64,000 nucleotides of DNA, from NCBI RefSeq assembly GCF_964340395.1, contig NC_135562.1, positions 23,654,173 through 23,718,172 of the forward strand. The letters run 5' to 3'. Under the pieces are notes generated by a model that worked only from the letters and a program-made list of their open reading frames with translations, was not told where the DNA came from and did no database searches. Position numbers and translations under genes: made by a program. The DNA comes from Glandiceps talaboti (lineage: Eukaryota > Hemichordata > Enteropneusta > Spengelidae). This document shows, piece by piece, positions 10,924 to 23,489 of this stretch (within the stretch, counting starts at the first letter, position 1; each line of letters begins with the position of its first letter).

Positions 10924-13900
10924 CAGCTAGCTACCTGAGACATGAGGCATAATGTACAGCTAGCTACCTGGGATATAATGTACAGCTACCTACCTGGGAC
11001 ATAATGTACAGCTAGCTAACTGGGACACAATGTACAGCTACCTAACTGGGATATAATGTACAGCTAGCTACCTGGGACATAATGTACAGCTAGCTACCTG
11101 GGATATAATGTACAGCTAGCTACCTGGGATATAATGTACAGCTAGCTACCTGGGATATAATGCACAGCTAGCTACCTGGGACATAATGTACAGCTAGCTA
11201 ACTGGGATATAATGTACAGCTAGCTACCTGGGATATAATGTACAGCTAGCTAACTGGGACATAATGTACAGCTAGCTACCTGGGACATAATGTACAGCTA
11301 GCTAACTGGGATATAATGTACAGTTAGCTACCTGGGATATAATGTACAGCTAGCTAACTGGGACATAATGTACAGCTACCTACCTGGGATATAATGTACA
11401 GCCAGCTACCTGGGATATAATGTACAGCTACCTACCTAGGACATAATGTACAGCTAGCTAACTGGGACATAATGTACAGCTAGCTAACTGGGACATAATG
11501 TACAGCTACCTACCTGGGATATAATGTACAGCTAGCTACCTGGGATATAATGTACAGCTAGCTAACTGGGACATAATGTACAGCTACCTACCTGGGATAT
11601 AATGTACAGCTACCTACCTGGGACATAATGTACAGCTAGCTAACTGGGACATAATGTACAGCTACCTACCTGGGACATAATGTACAGTTAGCTAACTGGG
11701 GCATAATGTACAGCTAGCTACCTGGGACATAATGTACAGCTAGCTAACTGGGATATAATGTACAGCTAGCTACATGGGACATAATGTACAGCTAGCTACC
11801 TGGGATATAATGTACAGCTAGCTACCTGGGACATAATGTACAGCTACCTACCTGGGACATAATGTACAGCTAGCTACCTATGACATAATGTACAGCTAGC
11901 TACCTGGGATATAATGTACAGCTAGCTACCTGGGATATAATGTACAGCTACCTACCTGGGACATAATGTACAGCTAATTGGGACACAATGTACAGCTACC
12001 TAACTGGAACATAATGTACAGCTAGCTAACTGGGATATAATGTACAGCTAGCTACCTGGGATATAATGTACAGCTACCTTAAACTGGGATATAATGTACA
12101 GCTAGCTACCTGGGACATAATGTACAGCTACCTACCTGGGACATAATGTACAGCTAGCTAACTGGGATATAATGTACAGCTAGCTACCTGGGATATAATG
12201 TACAGCTACCTAACTGGGATATAATGTACAGCTAGCTACCTGGGATATAATGTACAGCTACCTTCCTGGGATATAATGTACAGCTAGCTACCTGGGATAT
12301 AATGTACAGCTAGCTAACTGGGATATAATGTACAGCTAGCTACATGGGACATAATGTACAGCTAGCTACCTGGGACATAATGTACAGCTACCTACCTGGG
12401 ATATAATGTACAGCTACCTACCTGGGACATAATGTACAGCTACCTAACTGGGATATAATGTACAGCTAGCTACCTGGGATATAATGTACAGCTAGCTAAC
12501 TGGAATATAATGTACAGCTAGCTACCTGGGACATAATGTACAGCTACCTGGGACATAATGTACAGCTAGCTACCAGGGATATAATGTACAGCTAGCTACC
12601 TGGGATATAATGTACAGCTAGCTACCTGGGATATAATGTACAACTTGCTACCTGGGATATAATGTACAGCTACCTGGGACATAATGTACAGCTAACTACC
12701 TGGGATATAATGTACAGCTAACTACCTAGGACATAATGTACAGCTAGCTAACTGGGACATAATGTACAGCTAGCTAACTGGGACATAATGTACAGTTAGC
12801 TACCTGGGATATAATGTACAGCTAACTACCAGGGATATAATGTACAGCTAACTACCTAGGACATAATGTACAGTTAGCTAACTGGGACATAATGTACAAC
12901 TAGCTACCTGGGACATAATGTACAGCTGGCTAACTGGGACATAATGTACAGCTAGCTACCTGGGATATAATGTACAGCTAGCTACCTGGGATATAATGTA
13001 CAACTAGCTACCTGGGATATAATGTACTGCTAACTACCTGGGATATAATGTACAACTAGCTACCTGGGATATAATGTACAGCTAGATACCTGGGACATAA
13101 TGTACAGCTAGCTACCTGGGACATAATGTACAGCTAGCTACCTGGGATATAATGTACAGCTAACTACCTGGGACATAATGTACAGCTAGCTACCTGGGAC
13201 ATAATGTACAACTAGCTACCTGGGATATAATGTACAGCTAGCTACCTGGGATATAATGTACAGCTAACTACCTGGGATATAATGTACAGCTAGCTACCTG
13301 GGATATAATGTACAGCTAGCTACCTGGGGCATAATGTACAGCTAGCTACCTGGGATATAATGTACAGCTAGCTACCTGGGATATAATGTACAGCTAGCTA
13401 CCTGGGACATAATGTACAGCTAGCTACCTGGGATATAATGTACAGCTAGCTACCTGGGATATAATGTACAGCTAACTACCTGGGACATAATGTACAGCTA
13501 CCTACCTGGGATATAATGTACTTCTAGCTACCTGGGATATAATGTACAGCTAACTTCCTGGGACATAATGTACAGCTAGCTACCTGGGATATAATGTACA
13601 ACTAGCTACCTGGGATATAATGTACAGCTAGCTAACTGGGACATAATGTACAGTTAGCTACCTGGGATATAATGTACAGCTAGCTACCTGGGATATAATG
13701 TACAACTAGCTACCTGGGACATAATGTACAACTAGCTACCTGGGATATAATGTACAGCTAGCTACCTGGGATATAATGTACAGCTAGCTACCTGGGACAT
13801 AATGTACAACTAGCTACCTGGGATATAATGTACAGCTAGCTACCTGGGATATAATGTACAGCTAGCTACCTGGGATATAATGTACAGCTAGCTACCTGGG

Positions 13901-15590
13901 ACATAATGTACAACTAGCTACCTGGGATATAATGTACAGCTAGCTACCTGGGATATAATGTACAACTAGCTACCTGGGACATAATGTACAACTAGCTACC
14001 TGGGATATAATGTACAGCTAGCTACCTGGGATATAATGTACAGCTAGCTACCTGGGACATAATGTACAACTAGCTACCTGGGATATAATGTACAGCTAGC
14101 TACCTGGGATATAATGTACAACTAGCTACCTGGGATATAATGTACAGCTAGCTACCTGGGATATAATGTACAGCTAGCTACCTGGGACATAATGTACAGC
14201 TACCTACCTGGGACATAATGTACAGCTAGCTACCTGGGATATAATGTACAGCTACCTACCTGGGACATAATGTACAGCTAGCTAACTGGGATATAATGTA
14301 CAGCTAGCTACCTGGGATATAATGTACAGCTACCTACCTGGGACATAATGTACAACTAGCTAACTGGGATATAATGTACAGCTAGCTAACTGGGATATAA
14401 TGTACAGCTACCTACCTGGGACATAATGTACAGCTAGCTAACTGGGACATAATGTACAGCTAGCTACCTGGGATATAATGTACAGCTACCTACCTGGGAT
14501 ATAATGTACAGCTAGCTACCTGGGATATAATGTACAGCTAGCTACCTGGGATATAATGTAGAGCTACCTACCTGGGATATAATGTACAGCTACCTACCTG
14601 GGACATAATGTACAGCTAGCTAACTGGGATATAATGTACAGCTAGCTAACTGGGACATAATGTACAGCTAGCTACCTGGGATATAATGTACTGCTAGCTA
14701 ACTGGGACATAATGTACAGCTAGCTAACTGGGACATAATGTACAGCTAGCTACCTGGGATATAATGTACAGCTAGCTAACTGGGACATAATGTACAGCTA
14801 GCTACCTGGGACATAATGTACAGCTAACTACCTGGGATATAATGTACAGCTAGCTAACTGGGATATAATGTACAGCTAACTACCTGCGATATAATGTACA
14901 GCTAGCTACCTGGGATATAATGTACAGCTAGGTACCTGGGATATAATGTACAGCTACCTGGGATATAATATACAGGTACCTACCTGGGACACAATGTAAA
15001 GCTAGCTACCTGGGATATAATGTACAGGTACCTACCTGGGACATACATGTAATGTACTGCTAACTACCTGGGACATAATGTACAGCTAGCTACCTGGGAC
15101 ATAATGTACAGCTAGCTACCTGGGACATAATGTACAGCTAGCTACCTGGGATATAATGTACAGCTAGCTACCTGGAACATAATGTACAGCTAGCTAACTG
15201 GGACATAATGTACAGCTAGCTACCTGGAACATAATGTACAGCTAGCTAACTGGGATATAATGTACAGCTAGCTACCTGGGACATAATGTACAGCTAGCTA
15301 CCTGGGATATAATGTACAGCTAGCTACCTGGAACATAATGTACAGCTACCTAACTGGGATATAATGTACAGCTACCTACCTGGGATATAATGTACAGCTA
15401 GCTACCTGGGATATAATGTACAGCTAGGTACCTGGGACATAATGTACAGCTACCTACCTGGGATATAATGTACAGCTACCTAACTGGGACATAATGTACA
15501 GCTACCTAACTGGGACATAATGTACAGCTACCTACCTGGGATATAATGTACAGCTACCTATCCGGGACATAATGTACAGCTAGCTACCTG
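10924..15590. repeat. 26-bp minisatellite array (about 180 units)
   Basis: The unit is tgtacagctagctacctggg followed by atataa or acataa. It contains two self-complementary words (tgtaca and agctagct). Common variants are ctaactggg, ctacctacc and a shortened form lacking one gcta. The array starts about 165 nt downstream of the exon B donor and occupies 4.7 kb of a 13.8 kb intron. Stops occur in every frame. Confidence 0.97.
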
Positions 15591-15619
15591 GGACGTAATT
15601 TACCAATATCCCAAAAGTC

Positions 15620-15851
15620 AATGGATTTAACTTCGTATTGCACCAAAATTTACAATTAGCACACCAAAACTTTTGCCAGGTATCCACCATGGCTTTGTCA
15701 ATTGTCGCAAATTCTCTGACGTTAGTAACATCCCCCATCACTGTTCATAGATGGTTTTAAAGTCCGAATATGAATCACTTGACAGTGATACCTGGCGAAA
15801 GCTTTTGTGAGCTAACTGTAAATTTTGTTGCAATACAAAGTTAAATCCATT
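15620..15851. mobile_element. MITE-like element with 65-bp imperfect inverted arms
   Basis: The left arm 15620-15684 (aatggatttaacttcgtattg ... gccaggtatc) is the near-complement of the right arm 15787-15851 (gatacctggcgaaagc ... gttaaatccatt). The ~100-bp spacer is unrelated. A short fold-back element without coding capacity fits; no target duplication is obvious. Confidence 0.75.
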
Positions 15852-15905
15852 AAATTAGTCTGAACTTTTGCATAAATGAGCTTTCATGATACTAATATCC
15901 AAAAA

Positions 15906-18480
15906 AGGTCAGCTAATAAATGATAGCAAAGGAAAGACAGATATCTTGATTGAACAATTCAAATCTGTGTTTACAAAGTCCTCATCAACAGACGCCATGC
16001 CGACAATTAGAAAAGTAAAGAAACTAAAACCGTTATAACAGTTAACAATTGATAACAAAGGAGTGGAAAAATTAGTAAAAACAATAAATCCATCGAAGGC
16101 ATCGGGTCCAGATTTAATACCAAATCTCGTGTTATGCGACTGCACTGAACAACTTGCACCAGATATTCCAAATTTCAGTTGACTCAGGATCCTTACCAGA
16201 TGACTGGCTTACAGCAAACATTGCCCCAGTGTTTAAAAAAGGGGATAAACATTACCAGAAAACTACAGGCCAATTTCATTAACATCCATTACAAGTAAAC
16301 TCGTTGAACACATAATTTGCCGACATATTCTTCAACACTTGGAAAGCAACCACATACTGTCATCATTAAACCATGGTTTTAGGTCAGGCTTTTCTTGTGA
16401 AACCCAATTAGTTGTAACTCTCCATGATTTCATGAAATCTTTCGACCAGAACATCCAAACAGACATTGCTATATTGGATTTTTCCAAGGCATTCGACACG
16501 GTCCCTCACAAAAAGCTTCTCTATAAGTTAAACAACTATGGCATCCATGGATCTATCCACTCATGGATTACATCTTTCCTTACAAAACGATACATGAGAT
16601 CAGTAGTGGAAGGGGAATACTCAGACCTAGTTACCGTTGATTCCGGAGTCCCTCAGGGCACTGTACTTGGGCCATTACTATTCTTGTGTCACATAAATGC
16701 AGGGTTCGCACGGTCCTGGAAAACCCTGGAATTTCAAACCCTCCCTGGAAAGCCCTGGAAAACCCTGGAAAAATGCGCCCTTCCCCTGGAAAACCCTGGA
16801 AAATGATCATGATCAATCGATCGATTAAAATTGAAGATCGTCATATCTGTACTCGAGCCACCCATTCATATGATTCTTAATCTCGTAAATGTGAAATGGC
16901 GAAAATATTTTCAGTCTTTCGCCATGGTGGTGAATCAAAATTCACACAGATTGAACCCAGACAGTCAAACGATCATTCCACGAGACACTTTGCCCCACAG
17001 ACCGTGCCTATGATTAGTTGAATGGTCGCCGCAGTGTTTGTTTCGATCTTGCGTATATTGCTACTCCATACATCTCCCAGTCGTCATTTCAGGGACATGA
17101 TATTGTAACAGTCCCGGCCGGGGATAACAGTTGGTCTGTTAACAAGATTATCTTAACATTGTAGCGAGTATCAAAGCATCATCAACCTCGATTAGAAATT
17201 GTTACAAGTTTGGCGCACGAGTCGACATACTACAAGCTCAGGTATGGCAATACTAGGGCTAGGGAAGTGCAGTTGAATTTCCGGGTTGTGGAAGTACGGT
17301 TGTGACTTTTATGTCGTCGATAAATGGCTATTTGTGTTACATGTTCTAAAAGAATAAACTACTGTTTTATGTTGTTGGTACAGTAACATTTGTCAATGCA
17401 TAGTGTCGATTGTCTTTAAAAATGTTTTGTGACATATTATGGGAACTGTTGTTAATTTTTCTCGTCCACATCAGACAATTAAATGTCATTCAAAAAATAT
17501 ACTTTAGTGTCAACACCCCTGGAAAATGGCCAAAATCAATATGAATACCCCTGGAAAACTGACGAAAAAGCCCTGGAAAGTCCTGGAATTTTGTTTTGCT
17601 TTAAATGTATGAACCCTGTAAATGACTTACCTGAGTGTGTCAAATCAAATGTTAGACTCTTTGCTGACAACTGCCTATTGTATAGACAGATCAAGACCTA
17701 TCAGGATCACTTCACTCTGCAAAGAGACTTAGAACAACTGGAAATTTGGGCCACCACTTGGGGGATGCGTTTTAATGCCAAAAAGTGCTACATCATGTCT
17801 CTTTGTAATAAATCTTCTCATTTCTATACATTGAGTAACTACATATTGCAGCAGGTCACACAAAATCCTTATCTTGGTTTCACTTTGTCAGAGGACATGA
17901 AATGGACTCCACATATTGCAAATATCATAAAGAAAGCAAACTCGACATGGGGTTTCTGAGAAGAAACCCTCCGTCATTGTACACAGTCATGTAAGAAAAC
18001 AGCTTACATCTCACTAGTAAGATCCATGCTAGAATATGGTTCAGTGGTTTGGGACCCTTACTTACATAAAAACATTGACCGACTCAAACAGGTACAGCGC
18101 AGAGCAGCACGTTTCATCACAGGGAACTACAGGAGTAGGGACGAAGGGTGTGTCACCAAAATGGTAGAAAGCCAACATCACTCCAGAATAGATGCACAGC
18201 CAACAGGCTAATTTTTCTATACAGGGTGGTGGTCTATAAAAGCTAGGAAATTTGCAGACTGTATCTCATCTAACATTGTTGAACAAAGAGTTACTAACAA
18301 CTCAAAGTGCTTTGCAATTGACAATTGTAAAACTTCTCAATATAAACAGTCATTCTTTGTAAAAGCACTAGACTGGAACCATCTGGATAATAGTACTGTG
18401 TGTGCTAAATCTTGTAAAATGGCAGTCACTGTCAAAAACCATTCTAACTAAATACTCTCCACCAATGTGTTATTTAATAC
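15906..18480 (+). pseudogene. Degenerate non-LTR (LINE) reverse transcriptase, interrupted
   Basis: Reverse-transcriptase motifs appear in order: KASGPDLIPN (about 16095), FKKGDK, then palm motif A ILDFSKAFDTVPHKK (about 16470-16510), SGVPQGTVLGPLL (about 16645) and, beyond an insertion, LFADNCLLYRQ (about 17660). A C-terminal LINE segment SMLEYGSVVWDP with VQRRAARFITGNY follows at 18026-18125. The catalytic FADD is changed to FADN, several frameshifts and stops are present, and a 919-bp element splits the frame at 16700-17618. It is a dead jockey/CR1-like copy inside a separase intron. The clade was judged only by eye. Confidence 0.88.
16700..17618. mobile_element. 919-bp hAT-like non-autonomous transposon inside the LINE
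   Basis: The ends are cagggttcgcac and gtatgaaccctg, a 12-bp inverted pair with two mismatches, flanked by the direct repeat taaatg (16694-16699 and 17619-17624). Removing the insert and one taaatg restores the reading frame of the reverse transcriptase, which confirms the borders. Subterminal tracts of ccctggaaaa repeats lie near both ends (16715-16805 and 17517-17590), typical of hAT-type binding sites. CAGGG termini suit hAT, although hAT normally makes 8-bp duplications; only 6 bp match here. No transposase is encoded. Confidence 0.82.
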
Positions 18481-18538
18481 CCAGGACCTACATCGTAACT
18501 ATACAGAACTCCAGATACAAGTTAATTTAACGTTACTG

Positions 18539-18574
18539 TATTGTTATTTCAGTTCAGTGGATATTGACATCTGG
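18539..18574 (+). repeat. Stray partial copy of the separase exon C acceptor
   Basis: The sequence tattgttatttcagttca, then tgg, ttga and atctgg, matches the true intron/exon C junction at 24512-24548 with a few differences. It includes the polypyrimidine tract, the cag acceptor and the first ~20 nt of the exon, then diverges. It lies 6 kb upstream in the same intron. Confidence 0.75.
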
Positions 18575-19066
18575 TTTTTAGCACAACTGAACTAATGAAG
18601 TTCAGTAGTGCTGTAGGCATGGTGAGGTGTCTTTCCATCAATTCAAAAACCACCAGACCTATTGCCTGGGTTCTGTTCGACTATGATACTCCCCTTTTGA
18701 TAATATACTGATGGGTAACCCACATTAGTTCCTCCAATCCATGCCAAGAAATCTTTTGCCTCACCCCTTCCACCATACCTGGCTCCATATTTGGATAGCT
18801 TAGTCTCCTGCCTAAATGGCAGTTAGCGCATGTGTACTCCTATCTTTTATCGCATGGCGGTACAAGTGTGTACACCGATATTGTTTTTGTCTTAATGTAC
18901 CTTACTCTCCAATTCCACTGTACACACCGGTTTTTCCTCTTGGTTGGCTCTTTGGTTACCCTAAAGACCCTGGGATCTGTTGTGTGTTTTTCTTCTCCAT
19001 GCAGGCATTCCTTGTATACGGACGTCATTACCTTACCGTGTTTTTTTTTCAGTCGTTCATTTCATC

Positions 19067-20420
19067 ATGACTAAACCTAAGAAGAAGGGTACACGTGGTT
19101 TTGACATGTCCAAGCAGGATTGTCATTCTGTGTGTATTGCTTGTCGGACGTGTTTCACATCCAAGTCCTGTGAGGTTTTTTTTACTAGATGGTCCAAAGA
19201 AAATTGGCGTAACTTTGGTAAACAGTCAGACAAACAGCGGTCATGTAAGCCGAGTGAGTTCCACACAAGCTTCTGTCACTGCTCCTGCTAGTATGCGGGC
19301 TTTGACTGTAACGGTAAGTTCTTCTGTCACAGCAGAACCGAAGTCAGGTAAGCAAACTTCTAGTTCTGTTGTTCTAGCCTGTCCTTTTCAGGACAAACTG
19401 GGTAGTAGTGCTACTGGTATGCAGACCTCTCTCAGAGAGGGCTTGACGACCACAAGCACTATACAGCTATCATCCATTAGCGTTCTTTGGGTAGTGATCA
19501 CTTCTCCCTCCCCTCCGGGGACCAACTGAGTGTAGTTGACGAGTCATCAGTGTCCTGTCGACCGTTGGTCCTACTCGTACAGTCGGTCAAAAGATCTCCT
19601 GCTCTGATGTAACCAGGCCTGGTGGAGTTAATACCCACATACCTTCCCCCTATCCAGTCTCAGGGCTTGCCCGCTAGTCAGACTGATAATGTTGAGGGTA
19701 TGCAGACTGATATAGACACCAATCTGTGTAATGTTTTGAGTAATGCCGATCAGTGTGACCGTCCTCAAATCACCAAATCAAGTGATGTTAGTTCTAGACC
19801 AACGCTGACTGCTGGGCAGAGATTACAGGATGGTCAGGATGATTCCACTTTGTATAGGGGTGAGAGGGGTTATCATCCTCAGACCAGAGCTGATTTTCAG
19901 AATCCCCAGTTCATGCCAATGCCTGGTGTTTTTTTTATGATCCACAGCAATTTTCTGGTGACTTTGGTTTGACCCCTGAGCACCATGGGGTGTTTTTAAT
20001 CCTCAGGTTGGCTGGCCACAACAATATTGGCAGTACCCTTGGCCGTCCGTCCCTGCTTATTTATAGGGCTGAAGGTTTAAGGTCTGCTGCTAGGAGAACA
20101 CAGTGTGATTTCATGTCCCCTACCAGGGATTCTCCCTCTTGTTCTTGCAGTCGTTTCAGAACACAGAGGTCAAGAGATTGTTCTCCCTCAAACCAAGGAT
20201 CTCCAGTCCCTAGAGGGCGGAATTTCCGTTCACGTTCGAAGTCTTCTTTGTCCTCCAAGTCGAGTGAGAGTAGCCGTTCAAGATCGCATTTTTCTGAACA
20301 TTTTGATTGGTACACCAGTGAGAGGTCACCCAGGCATGTATCTAATCGAGAGGAGGTCTCCCCAATTCAATTTAGGCATCACGCCAGGAGAGATTTTCCA
20401 TGGACAAAATATCAGTGAAG
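19067..20420 (+). pseudogene. DIRS-type retroelement gag-like region, degenerate
   Basis: It starts MTKPKKKGTRGFDMSKQDCH and has a Cys-rich start (HSVCIACRTCFTSKSC) followed by WSKENW, a layout I associate with the first ORF of DIRS/Ngaro retroelements. Downstream, in shifted frames, is a Ser/Arg-rich stretch (about 20140-20340). Several frameshifts break it. The link to DIRS is strengthened by the RT/RNase H fragment at 21.2 kb. Confidence 0.6.
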
Positions 20421-21233
20421 GCTCCCAGTGATGCTTCCTTTGAGGGAAATGAACCACAGTGTAGTGGGCACTATGCATTCAATTTCCCCTACTCATGATG
20501 AGGATTTCTCCTTCCATGAGTGCATTCAATGGGTTTACAATCAGTATCCAGACTGTTGTCCTAAGTCTCTGCCAGCTCCCACTATGAACTCAGAGTTTTG
20601 CATGGCATTTGAAGAAATTGAAATAATGTCAGAGGTTTTAGGCGAGGGCAATAAAACCGGCATTAAAACCTAGTCATTTTCCATGGTTAAAAAGTTGGTC
20701 TCTTGCATACATGTACAGACTCGCACAACCAACCCATGGATAGGTTGCCCCAGCCTAGACACTGATATTGAAGCTGTGGACCCAAAGCCAAAATTTTCAA
20801 CTCCATGTCTATCCCTGTTATCAGTTAAAGCAGTTAGGGGAAAATGCATGCAGAAAGTATCCGTGCATGTTCTGTCATGGATTGGTTTCTAGCTGTAGCT
20901 ACATCTGAACTACAGCAAGAATCCCCAGAGATGCCTAAGGTTCTTAGACTATTGCACATTGCAATTAAAGGTCTCTACCACATCTCTGAATCTTCAGTGA
21001 GAGGATGGGCAGCACTTGTTTTGATGGAGAGGGGTGCCTTCCTGAAATGAGAGTCTAACTGTTTAACACAGAAACTGAAAAAGGAAGCAAGAGGCTCCTT
21101 GTTTTCCACTTTGCACTATTTGCTTAAGGTTAATGTTGGGGTCTCCACAAACAACCTCCTCCACTCCAGCAAAACCTAAGGCTAATAACCGTACAAGTGG
21201 TAATATGGTGCCTGGCCTCTGAGACAGATAACA

Positions 21234-21700
21234 GTGAAACATTTTCTCTCTCTCCAGGGCTTAATGATATCCTTGATTGATGTAGTAAAATGGACCAGAC
21301 TCCAGATCAGGCCAATTCAATTGTACCTTCTCACCCTTTGGCAACCCAGTTCTCAGCCAATCAGCACTGTGATTCCAATTCGTCCAGTGTTGAGGTTCCA
21401 TTTAGAATGGTGGGTAGACCAGAGCAACCTTCTAAAGGGCAAGTCCATTGTCCCTGTATACATTCCTATCGAGATAGTAACTCCTATCAAGATTGCTCAC
21501 CGTCTGTTCCTTCATTGGGGAAAACCAACAGTAGATCTGTTCACCACCTACAGGAACAGAAAACTGCCAATCGTTGTATCTCTGATTCCAGATCCAAGTG
21601 CAGTGGCGACTGACACTCTTTCAACACCTTGGAAAGGACTGAGCGCATACGCACCCCCCCCCCCCACCCCCTTTCATGCTACTTCCAGTTATACTAAGGA
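21234..21700 (+). pseudogene. DIRS-like reverse transcriptase/RNase H fragment
   Basis: The fragment contains LEWWVDQSNLLKGKSIVPV, then KPTVDLFTTYRNRKLPIVV and IPDPSAVATDTLSTPWKGL, which are hallmarks of the RNase H region of DIRS-like elements (DLFAT.N..LP; DALS..W.GL). The usual stretch between them with the catalytic Asp is missing, so an in-frame internal deletion is likely. A short run of C (21655-21665) follows. It is a non-functional relic; the polymerase core and tyrosine recombinase are not recognisable. Confidence 0.75.
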
Positions 21701-21869
21701 AAATCCAGAGGTTGCAGTCACTTTTTTTCTGAGGCGTCCCTGGGACATGTTCTTGCCAAAATTAGTGTCAAAATCCCATTGCGGTGCGTCTTTTCCAACT
21801 TTGCATGCACACTACATGTATTTCAGATGTACACTAAATATGTTACAAATGTTTACATGTACATGAACA

Positions 21870-23480
21870 CATCATTCACCCGCACACTGTATACAAATAT
21901 ATAGTTTGCACTTTCAAAATATCACAAGAAAATATTTATATGCAACAATACTCTATACAGTGGTTTAATTTCATCTTTCTAGTCTTTTGATTTTCTGTGG
22001 TAATCACTCTCTAGAAATAAGTGCTCCAAGAACGAACTCCGGATAAATCTCTGTTAGGGTGGTTCTTGGAGTCAGACCATACGAAGTACATAAAACTCTA
22101 CACTACGATATAATACTGCAATGCCCAAACTAAAATTTTGATCATCGCTCTGCCCGTGAGGGAAGATGCTTCGCCATAATAGCCTTGCTATCGTTGGAAA
22201 CACTTTCTAACCTTGTCTGTTAATAAGTAACCAATAACATGAAGTATGAACGACAGCATGAACTTTCAATTTGACAGAGACACAGTTGTAAAAGCATTTG
22301 ATACAAATTTTGTGTCACTGAGAACTGTTACCTTGGTATACACCAAGATATTTGCCTTAACATAACGTGTGAACCATGCTCACCTCAGACGAAGAGCATG
22401 TAGTGAACGGTAAATTCACGCAATGCGTTCGATCTAGTAACGAAGCTCAAAAAGAAAAAGTGTCAGTTTTAATGAGAATGAAATCAGTTTTAGTGAGAAT
22501 GAAATGGTGACGTGGCAGTATGAATTTATCTAAGTTTTCAGGATAGACTGTCCACCAATGTGGTCTATTTTGGTCATCGCTTCACCTGTGATGGAAGATG
22601 CTTCACCGTAAAGGGTCGGCTCTCGATGGAAACCCTGTCTAACTCCGTCTGTTAATAAGTAACCAATCATGTGGATAAGTAATGATAATATCACGTAGTT
22701 TCTAAACTACCCAAGCAAGACATGCTCTCCATGTCAGGAAATGGTCATGGGGAACATGAAACTGTTTAAACATTTTGCATACGATGGGTCATATTCAAAT
22801 TTCACAGGTCCACTGCACATAGAGATTTAGAAAATAGTTACAAGGAGAACTGACTAATCCTCGATATCTTGTTCTACAACTTCGAAGCAAAGATGATAAA
22901 GCCCCATTTGTTCCCTGTTTATGATGCATCCCCAGTGATGCATACATCCAAAAAAATAATGCGTTAACACAACCTCTGCCCTTAAGTGTTACGCTATCGA
23001 TAGCTGTAAGCCAAAAGGTTTGCAGCTAAAAATTTGGTAGGATATGGAGGTAGACTCCCACCTCCTTTCAGTCTGACACATTTGGGTTTTTACCCATCAG
23101 TTTTTGCCAACAGGTAAGTATCATAGTTGAACAGAATTGAAGTTTCTACCAAAACTAATTTCTGTGAGACATGATACTTACCTGTTTGGCTCCCTCCCCA
23201 CCTTCCCCACAGTCTCCTTGTGAAATTTTTGTCCTCCTTGGAGTGATAAAAGACACAAGTACGGATGCGCTAACTGCCACTTTAATAGGCGAGACGTTAA
23301 AGCATCCAAATATGGAACCAGATGTGGTGGAGGGAGCGAGGCCAAAAATGTCTTGGTATGGATTGGAGGAATTAATGCAGGTTCCCCATCAGTATTTTGC
23401 CAACAGGTATCATGTCTCACAGAAATTACCTCAAATTTGGTGGGGACATTACTTGTGTCTAGTTGGGAAATTGTTTAAAA
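21870..23480. other. Non-coding intron segment with two local repeats
   Basis: A direct repeat links 22120-22235 and 22560-22680 (shared ggaagatgcttc, tctgttaataagtaaccaat). A perfect 16-bp inverted pair, aacaggtaagtatcat (23109-23124) and atgatacttacctgtt (23171-23186), brackets a short spacer; a related word (gccaacaggtatcatgtctc) recurs near 23400. These could be terminal parts of the DIRS relic. The frame at 23171-23503 has no family I recognise and is not called. Confidence 0.5.
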
Positions 23481-23489
23481 AAAATCTTA

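Larger units (their letters stand above)
18575..21760 (+). mobile_element. DIRS-like retroelement relic
   Basis: This groups the gag-like region (from 19067), an intermediate region with scattered short frames (20428-21050) and the RNase H fragment (21234-21700), all on + and in the order expected for DIRS. The 5' part (18600-19060) contains no clear domain. The left border may coincide with the stray exon C copy at 18539-18574. No intact terminal repeats were identified. Confidence 0.55.

Noticed and set aside
1-15590. CRISPR-like or centromeric array
   Set aside because: There are no unique spacers between the repeats, the context is animal intronic DNA, and the units differ between adjacent arrays and are interrupted by separase exons.
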